Assembly (NCBI GenBank): GCA_905373085.1
Contig: CAJPRR010000083.1
Location: 1 to 10,010 of the forward strand
Length of the DNA: 10,010 nucleotides
DNA from: an uncultured Selenomonas sp.
Lineage (GTDB): Bacteria > Bacillota > Negativicutes > Selenomonadales > Selenomonadaceae
Reading direction: 5' to 3'
Shown: positions 5,251 through 10,010 of the stretch, one piece after another
How positions within the stretch are numbered: the stretch's first letter is position 1
Layout of the letters: the number at the start of each line of letters is the position of its first letter
Program-made: the position numbers and the translations under genes
Notes under the pieces: model-generated
Told to the model about the DNA's origin: nothing
Database searches by the model: none
What the model saw: the letters and a program-made list of their open reading frames with translations, nothing else

Positions 5251-7647
5251 ATGCGATACGGACAGCAGCAGCTTGTTTTTCTCAATGGGCTTTTTCTCGT
5301 CCTTCTGCTCGGCATCTACGGCGAGGATTTGCTGCATGTCTCGCTTGGCGCTCTTGCCCTTGGCATGGCGGGGTTCTTCTTCTTGTCGCTTTTTCTTCTC
5401 GTGCGTGAGAGCAGCAGGACGTGGCTGGCGTTCTTGCTGCTCTTTCTCTTTTTCGGCGCGTGGCGCTTCGCTTGGGGCGAGGCTCTGCCCGCTGATGATG
5501 TTTCGCATTGGATTGGCCGTGAGGCTTCAGTCGAGGGCGTGCTCGTCGAGGCGCCGCACGTGCGGCGGACGGCGCAGGGGACGTTTGTGCGCTATACGGT
5601 GGAGGCAAACTGCGTGCGCCGGCGCGGCGAGCAGCGGACGGCTTCGGGTGCGCTCTATGTCTCGGAAATGCGCGAGGATCTCGGCAACTTGCCCGAGATT
5701 GGCTCGGAAATTACGGCGTTCGGGAAGGTCAAGGGCGTCTACGGCTACGGCAATCCCGGGCGCATTGATGTGGAGCGTGCGGCGGCGGTCAAGGGCGTGC
5801 GCGCGCGTCTATCGGCGAAGAAGCCGGGCGTGGCATGGGAAGCGGGAGAGTCGCATCCCGTGCTGCGTTGGAGCGAGCGGGTGCGCTCGGCATACCGTGC
5901 TTCGATGGAGAGCGTGATGCCCAAGGAAGATGCGGCGGCGATCTTCGCCATGCTCTTCGGCGGCTACGAGGGCATAAAGCCCGAGCTTGTCGAGGCCTTC
6001 ACGGCAACGGGCATCGTGCACATCCTTTCGGTGTCCGGCTCGCATATCACGCTGTTGGCGGCAGTCATGGCTTGGCTCGGTGCGCTCCTGCGCCTGCGCC
6101 CCGTCGTGACAGCTGTTTTCGTCACCGTCGTCGTCGTGCTGTACTGCGTGCTCGCGGGCTGCGTGCCGCCGGCTGTTCGTGCGGGCGCGATGGGATTGCT
6201 CGCATTTTTCGCTCTCGCATTGGAGCGCGAGAACGACGCGCGGCGGCTTTTGGCTCTCGTCGGTATGGCGCTGCTCTTCTTCGAGCCGCTTTTGGCGTTC
6301 GATGTCAGCTTCCAGCTGTCGTTCGCAGCGACGGCGGGGCTTCTCTACCTTGCGCCGCCTTTTTGCGAGCGGCTTTCAAGTCTGCGCTTTCTGCCGCGCT
6401 TTGCGGCGCTGAGTCTCGCCGTCACGCTCGGGGCGCAGCTCGCGTCCTTGCCGCTCCTTGCGTGGTACTTCCACCGACTGTCGCTTTCGTCGCTCGTCGC
6501 CAACATCATCGTCGTGCCCGTCGTGGAACTCGTCATCGTCGCGGGGCTTTTCGCGGGACTCGCGTCCTTCATGCTGCCGTTTTTGGCAAAGATCGTCTTT
6601 CTTGCGGACAGTCTGCTCTTGGGATTTGTCTACGAGTGCACGCGGCTCTTGGCGGTTATGCCCGGCGGTGAGGTGTATTTGCCGACGCTTTCCGCGCCGC
6701 TCGCGCTCGTCTACTTCGCCGTGCTCGCCGTTTTCGCACAGCCCGAGGAGCGGCGAGAGGCGGTCTTCTCTTGGTGCAGCGAGCGGCGCAGGGCGCTTTT
6801 TGCCGCACTTCTGCTCGTCGTTTCTGCCGTCGCCTTATGGCAGTTTTCGCGCCCGCAGGAGATGGCGGTGCACTTCATCGACGTGGGACAGGGCGATGCG
6901 GCTCTCGTCGTGACGCCGCACGGCAGAGCCTTGATGATCGACACGGGCGGCACGCGCGACGGCGGCTATGACATCGGCTCGCGCGTCGATGTGCCGTATC
7001 TTTCGCATTACGGCGTGCGAAGGCTCGACTATATCATCCTCACGCATGTGCACGAGGATCATGCGGGCGGCGCGGGCGGCATCGTGCAGCATCTTCCCGT
7101 CGGCATGGTCTTGACGGCGCACGAGCCGCGCAGCGAGTATGCACGCGTGCTCGGCTGCTCTCTCGATGCGCCTGAGATGCAGCAGCTAGCTCCTGCGGAG
7201 GCGGGCGAGCACATCGACCTCGACGGCGTGGCGGTCGACATCCTCTACGCGCCTCAGATGGAGGGCGGTGCAGCGGAGGGGGCGACGGGCAACGAGTATT
7301 CGAACGTCATCCGCGTGCGCTACGGCGCGGCTTCGTTCCTCTTCACGGGCGATCTCGTCGCGGAGCAGGAGAAGGCCATGCTCGCGGAGGGGAAGAATCC
7401 TCAATGCACCGTCCTGAAGGTCGCGCACCACGGCTCGAAAACCTCGACGACGGAGGAATTCCTCGCCGCCGCACAGCCGCGCCTCGCCGTCATCAGCGTC
7501 GGCAGGGACAACAACTTCGGACATCCCGCCATGGAAGTTATCGAGCGGCTGCAGAAAAACGGCATAAAAATCTACCGCACCGACGAGGATGGTGCGGTCG
7601 TATGCAGGACGGACGGGAAGACTCTGCACGTGGAGACGTTTCGCTGA
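5251..7647 (+). CDS. comEC: DNA internalisation competence protein ComEC/Rec2
   Basis: ComEC (798 aa) forms the inner-membrane channel that takes up single-stranded DNA in natural transformation. It begins with hydrophobic segments (about residues 8-70) and a soluble DUF4131-like domain (about 85-200). The multi-spanning competence domain covers about 220-495, with the conserved GIVHILSVSGSHITLLA at 254-270 and the CVPPAVRAG stretch at 304-312. After another hydrophobic segment (about 513-530) comes a metallo-beta-lactamase-fold domain (about 538-795). It carries THVHEDHAGG (H599, H601, D603, H604), FTGD (D701) and HHGSK (H726, H727). These ligands are intact, which fits the proposed strand-degrading activity. 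Length is typical and there is no frameshift. The ATG at 5251 has GAGG 7 bases upstream. Two terminator hairpins follow the stop codon. With comEA this suggests uptake capacity, but no pilus genes are visible here. Confidence 0.97.
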   Translation: MRYGQQQLVFLNGLFLVLLLGIYGEDLLHVSLGALALGMAGFFFLSLFLLVRESSRTWLAFLLLFLFFGAWRFAWGEALPADDVSHWIGREASVEGVLVEAPHVRRTAQGTFVRYTVEANCVRRRGEQRTASGALYVSEMREDLGNLPEIGSEITAFGKVKGVYGYGNPGRIDVERAAAVKGVRARLSAKKPGVAWEAGESHPVLRWSERVRSAYRASMESVMPKEDAAAIFAMLFGGYEGIKPELVEAFTATGIVHILSVSGSHITLLAAVMAWLGALLRLRPVVTAVFVTVVVVLYCVLAGCVPPAVRAGAMGLLAFFALALERENDARRLLALVGMALLFFEPLLAFDVSFQLSFAATAGLLYLAPPFCERLSSLRFLPRFAALSLAVTLGAQLASLPLLAWYFHRLSLSSLVANIIVVPVVELVIVAGLFAGLASFMLPFLAKIVFLADSLLLGFVYECTRLLAVMPGGEVYLPTLSAPLALVYFAVLAVFAQPEERREAVFSWCSERRRALFAALLLVVSAVALWQFSRPQEMAVHFIDVGQGDAALVVTPHGRALMIDTGGTRDGGYDIGSRVDVPYLSHYGVRRLDYIILTHVHEDHAGGAGGIVQHLPVGMVLTAHEPRSEYARVLGCSLDAPEMQQLAPAEAGEHIDLDGVAVDILYAPQMEGGAAEGATGNEYSNVIRVRYGAASFLFTGDLVAEQEKAMLAEGKNPQCTVLKVAHHGSKTSTTEEFLAAAQPRLAVISVGRDNNFGHPAMEVIERLQKNGIKIYRTDEDGAVVCRTDGKTLHVETFR

Positions 7648-7664
7648 GGATGTTTTCGACGCGG

Positions 7665-7700
7665 GGCTGTCGCACATAAATCATGTGCGGCGGCCTTTTT
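7665..7700 (+). terminator. Rho-independent terminator of comEC
   Basis: Arms 7665-7677 and 7683-7695 form a 13-bp stem, with two G-T wobbles, around the loop AAATC. TTTTT follows at 7696-7700. It starts 18 bp after the comEC stop codon. Confidence 0.85.
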
Positions 7701-7708
7701 CGTGCACA

Positions 7709-7751
7709 AAAAAGAGTGTGCCGCATAAAATTCATGTGCGGCACACTTTTT
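7709..7751. terminator. Bidirectional terminator between comEC and the Rpn-family gene
   Basis: Arms 7715-7727 and 7735-7747 form a 13-bp stem with one wobble pair and a 7-base loop. The plus strand ends in TTTTT (7747-7751) and the minus strand in TCTTTTTT. It can therefore stop the convergent Rpn gene, whose stop codon is 8 bp away, and also back up the first comEC terminator. Its 3' arm shares TCATGTGCGGC with that hairpin. Confidence 0.85.
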
Positions 7752-7759
7752 GTCTTTCG

Positions 7760-7963
7760 TTAGAGTAAGCTGTGCGCCCTGCCGAGTTCCTGCAGTTGTG
7801 CAAGGGAGAACTTCGATATGCGGGCAATCGTCTCCAAAGGCAACTTGTCTCGCAGCATCTCTACAACCAAGTCGATTTTTCCTTCTTCGCGACCACGTTC
7901 CATACCACGCTCTTCAGCCTCTTTCGCAAGTTCTCTCGCGAGATTTTCCATTGCTTCACTCAT
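7760..7963 (-). CDS. Possible internal small product of the Rpn gene (RpnS-like C-terminal protein)
   Basis: An in-frame internal ATG at 7963 (Met212 of the full protein) is preceded by AAGGGGTGAGAACC. The GGGGTGA matches the Shine-Dalgarno consensus GAGGTGA at 6 of 7 positions, 8 bases (counted from GGGG) before the ATG. Initiation here would give a 67-residue helical, charged protein, MSEAMENLARELAKEAEE onward, equal to the Rpn C-terminal domain without the nuclease. In E. coli, Rpn genes are known to encode such separately translated C-terminal proteins, which block the toxic full-length nuclease. That this happens here is inferred only from the site and the family precedent. Confidence 0.4.
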   Translation of the reverse strand: MSEAMENLARELAKEAEERGMERGREEGKIDLVVEMLRDKLPLETIARISKFSLAQLQELGRAHSLL

Positions 7964-8596
7964 GGTTCTCACCCCTTCTTCTGTTTCTTTGAAGTATCTC
8001 ACGCGATTTGCCAGCACGTCGTAATACATGTCCTCAGCCTGCGTGCAACGAAAGTCGTGCATGAGCTTTCCCAACGGCGTGCTTTCATCCGTGATCGAAC
8101 TGTTGACATAGATGATATGTGATCCATCCTGAAAAACATCGTCGCTTCCCTCAATCGTGCGCCGGATGATATAGATTGGCAGCCCTTTGCCTAGCACGTC
8201 TGTCTCCGTAATGAAGATTACATACGATTCGGGAAGTTTGTTGTAATCTTCGCCCGCTGAGAGCGCATTGGCATCCATGAGGCTGCTGTTGTATCTGGCG
8301 CGACGTTCTGTAGCACCCTTGCCGCCGCGTTGAATCTCGACGTTGAATTCCTGCTCATTTGCCCATGCATGGATGTCCAGACGCACGCTGCGTCCTTGCA
8401 GATTCTTTAGCGTATCTTGTGTAATCGCTTTCGTTGCTTTTATTTCGGGCTTGCTCAGGATAATCTGTATCACTAGGTCGATACATTCCAAACTGTCCTG
8501 AAATGCCGCCGCCATGAAATCATCATCGAGCAGACGGAATCCGGCCAAGACTGTCAGAAATTTTTGTCGGCGTTCGTCCTTGTTCTCCCTGTCCAT
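7760..8596 (-). CDS. Rpn-family recombination-promoting nuclease / PD-(D/E)XK putative transposase
   Basis: This 278-residue protein belongs to the Rpn/PD-(D/E)XK group (PF12784-like), often annotated as a putative transposase. Known members are DNA endonucleases that promote RecA-independent recombination, and some act as toxic anti-phage proteins. The nuclease core is seen in VRLDIHAWANEQEFNVEIQR (71-90), with likely metal ligands D74 and E87-x-Q89. The family blocks RARYNSSLMDANAL (99-112), GEDYNKLPESYVIFITE (115-131) and LPIYIIRR (139-146) follow. The C-terminal part (about 205-278) is charged and helical, with ERGMERGREEGK, as in other Rpn tails. I chose the ATG at 8596 (GGGGAG 7 bases upstream, MDRENKDERRQKFL) over the in-frame ATG at 8710, which would cross a promoter and the neighbour's terminator. 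GC in four sampled lines is about 48%, below comEC, so transfer is possible. No transposon ends are seen. Confidence 0.9.
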   Translation of the reverse strand: MDRENKDERRQKFLTVLAGFRLLDDDFMAAAFQDSLECIDLVIQIILSKPEIKATKAITQDTLKNLQGRSVRLDIHAWANEQEFNVEIQRGGKGATERRARYNSSLMDANALSAGEDYNKLPESYVIFITETDVLGKGLPIYIIRRTIEGSDDVFQDGSHIIYVNSSITDESTPLGKLMHDFRCTQAEDMYYDVLANRVRYFKETEEGVRTMSEAMENLARELAKEAEERGMERGREEGKIDLVVEMLRDKLPLETIARISKFSLAQLQELGRAHSLL

Positions 8597-8633
8597 GATG
8601 ATTCTCCCCGTCAAAAATTTTCTTGTTTTTATT

Positions 8634-8663
8634 ATTATACTATAAAGTTCTTCTCCGCAGCAA
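8634..8663 (-). promoter_or_regulatory. Sigma-70-type promoter of the Rpn-family gene
   Basis: On the minus strand TTGCTG (8663-8658) and a perfect TATAAT (8639-8634) are 18 bp apart, with the -10 ending 37 bp before the chosen ATG. The -35 begins immediately after the flavodiiron gene terminator, so this gene appears to be an independent transcription unit. The site also argues against a start at 8710. Confidence 0.65.
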
Positions 8664-8712
8664 TAAAAGAGTGATTGTGCATGAGACTGATCGGATGCAT
8701 GCACAGCCACTC
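8664..8712 (-). terminator. Rho-independent terminator of the flavodiiron gene
   Basis: On the minus strand the 15-base arms 8712-8698 and 8683-8669 pair, with one G-U wobble and one mismatch, around a 14-base loop. TTTTATTG follows. The hairpin starts 9 bp after the stop codon of the upstream gene. Confidence 0.7.
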
Positions 8713-8721
8713 TTCATATCG

Positions 8722-9891
8722 TTATTTCATCTCGATCCCTTTGACCTTCTCGCGGATCTCGTCGAGCTGCTCCTTGCTCGGCACGTTCGCGATGCGGATC
8801 ATGTCGAGGCAGATGTTGCAGCCGGCGGCCTTGAGTTCGTCCTCGACGAGCTTGATGCTCTGCCCGCCCCAGCCGTAAGAGCCGAAGGCGAAGGCTTCGC
8901 GGCCTTTCGGCGCGAGTCCCTTGAGGTAGCAGAGGAAGCCCGCGATCGGCGGCATCATCTGGTTGTTGATGGTCGGCGAGCCGACGGCTAGGTAGCGGCT
9001 CGTGAGGATATCGACGACGATGTCGGACATGTGCGTCTTCTTGATGTCATAGAACTGCGTGGGCAGTCCCTTTTCGGCGAAGGCTTCGGCGATGGCGCGC
9101 GCCATCTTTTCCGTCGAATGCCACATGGAGTCGAAGACGACGACGGCTTTATTTTCCAGCTCTCCCGTGCTCCACTTTTGATAGGCTTCGAGAATGGCGG
9201 GGATATGGGAGCGCCAGAGTCTGCCGTGCCCCGTGGCGATCATCTCGATGTCGAGGCCCGCGAGCGCTTTCAAGGCTGTCTGCGCCTGGCGACCGTAGAG
9301 CATGAGGATGTTCGCATAGTACTTCTTCGCCTCTTCCATGAGGACGGCGAAGTCCACTTCGTCGTCGAAGAGCTTGGAGGCGGCGAGGTGCTGCCCGAAG
9401 GCGTCGTTTGAGAAGAGAATCTTTTCCTCGGGGCAGTAGGTGACCATGCTGTCGGGCCAATGAAGCATGGGCGTCGGCACGAACTTGAGCGTGCGCTTGC
9501 CGAGGCTCAGTGTGTCGCCCGCCTTGACGCCGTGATAGGGAAGGTTGCCATAGTGGGCGGTAAGACCCTTGAAGCCGTTCGGGTCGCTCGTGTAGATTTC
9601 CGCTTGGGGGCAGATCTTCATCATCTCCGGGATAGAGCCGGAGTGGTCAGGCTCGACATGGTTCGAGACGATGATGTCGATCTTGGCGGGGTCGATGACG
9701 GAGGAGATGCGTGAAATCAGCTCATCGCGGAACGGTTCCTTCACCGTGTCTATGAGCGTGATCTTCTCGTCGAGGATGAGGTAGGCGTTGTAGCTTGAGC
9801 CGCGTCCCGTCTCGTAGCCGTGAAAACTGCGCATCGACCAGTCGATGGCGCCGACCCAGTGGATGCCCTTCTTGATTTCGCTTGCCTGCAT
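8722..9891 (-). CDS. fprA: FprA-type flavodiiron protein (oxygen / nitric oxide reductase)
   Basis: A 389-residue A-type flavodiiron protein. It reduces O2 to water and/or NO to N2O in the cytoplasm, usually with electrons from rubredoxin or another flavoprotein, and protects anaerobes from oxygen or nitrosative stress. The N-terminal metallo-beta-lactamase-fold domain (about 1-245) carries the diiron ligands: H78-x-E80-x-D82-H83 in SNHVEPDHSG, H144 in PMLHWPDS, D163 in FSNDAFG and H222 in ATGHGRLW. The C-terminal flavodoxin domain (about 249-389) has the FMN phosphate loop VVVFDSMWHSTEKMA and the flavin-contacting SPTINNQMMP and FGSYGWGG. There is no fused rubredoxin, and none is encoded nearby. 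I chose the ATG at 9891 (MQASEIKKGIHWVG, AAAGGCGG upstream) over the in-frame ATG at 9948, since family members start near here. The preferred substrate cannot be told from sequence. Confidence 0.95.
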   Translation of the reverse strand: MQASEIKKGIHWVGAIDWSMRSFHGYETGRGSSYNAYLILDEKITLIDTVKEPFRDELISRISSVIDPAKIDIIVSNHVEPDHSGSIPEMMKICPQAEIYTSDPNGFKGLTAHYGNLPYHGVKAGDTLSLGKRTLKFVPTPMLHWPDSMVTYCPEEKILFSNDAFGQHLAASKLFDDEVDFAVLMEEAKKYYANILMLYGRQAQTALKALAGLDIEMIATGHGRLWRSHIPAILEAYQKWSTGELENKAVVVFDSMWHSTEKMARAIAEAFAEKGLPTQFYDIKKTHMSDIVVDILTSRYLAVGSPTINNQMMPPIAGFLCYLKGLAPKGREAFAFGSYGWGGQSIKLVEDELKAAGCNICLDMIRIANVPSKEQLDEIREKVKGIEMK

Positions 9892-9951
9892 GATAGTGCC
9901 GCCTTTCTTTTGAAACGGAGCGTATCCGTGTATTTTAAAACCATACATTAT

Positions 9952-9979
9952 ATTCTACTATGAAAGTCCAAGAAGTCAA
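9952..9979 (-). promoter_or_regulatory. Likely promoter of the flavodiiron gene
   Basis: On the minus strand TTGACT (9979-9974) and TAGAAT (9957-9952) are 16 bp apart. An overlapping perfect TATAAT (9952-9947) would give 21 bp, which is too long. Transcription would begin near 9945, leaving a leader of about 55 bases. The far right end (9980-10010) shows no recognisable gene. Confidence 0.55.
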
Positions 9980-10010
9980 GCCGAAGGCGCAGACTGATTG
10001 GCTAACTTTC

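Noticed and set aside
7760..8596. Insertion sequence, given the common label 'transposase' for this family
   Set aside because: No terminal inverted repeats or target duplication are seen. The hairpins on the two sides differ in sequence and behave as terminators.
8597..8710. 38-residue N-terminal extension of the Rpn-family protein
   Set aside because: It would span the flavodiiron terminator and the TTGCTG/TATAAT promoter. Family similarity and a GGGGAG site support the start at 8596.
9892..9948. 19-residue N-terminal extension of the flavodiiron protein
   Set aside because: The segment has no family similarity that I recognise, and it begins at about the expected transcription start. The ATG at 9891 fits family length and has an AAAGGCGG site.

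Overview
The window most likely comes from a moderately GC-rich Bacillota genome, possibly a Selenomonas-like member of the Negativicutes. This is inferred, not proven. It rests on strong AGGAGG-type ribosome binding sites, an SLBB-plus-helix-hairpin-helix ComEA followed by ComEC, GC-rich core genes, and a stand-alone flavodiiron protein. No 16S rRNA or other taxonomic marker is present.

Left part (1-4190, all minus strand): a type I restriction-modification operon in the order hsdM, hsdS, hsdR. HsdM is complete. HsdS is complete, has two target-recognition domains, and overlaps hsdM by 4 bp. HsdR starts 2 bp after hsdS and runs off the left edge after 294 codons. The target-recognition parts of hsdS are clearly AT-richer than the rest of the operon. 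HsdM and HsdS form the methyltransferase, and HsdR adds the nuclease and translocase.

Middle (4190-4453): a tRNA-Leu(UAG) gene on the minus strand with a very good sigma-70-type promoter. It is followed by a 56-bp near-perfect, loopless inverted repeat and a T-tract. The repeat looks like the tRNA terminator, but it also lies directly in front of hsdM, where the operon promoter would be expected.

Centre (4594-7751, plus strand): the DNA-uptake genes comEA and comEC, 66 bp apart, with two tiny overlapping reading frames between them. ComEA is the membrane-anchored DNA receptor and ComEC the transport channel with a metallo-beta-lactamase-fold nuclease domain. Two terminator hairpins follow, and the second also serves the convergent gene.

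Right part (7760-9979, minus strand): an Rpn-family PD-(D/E)XK nuclease gene of lower GC, with its own promoter and terminator, contains a possible internal start for a 67-residue C-terminal product. Beyond it lies a flavodiiron (FprA-type) oxygen/NO reductase gene with its own promoter and terminator.

The most interesting points are the possible gene-within-gene in the Rpn locus, the palindrome between the tRNA and hsdM, and the base-composition mosaic of hsdS. I found no CRISPR array, insertion sequence or wholly unknown gene cluster.
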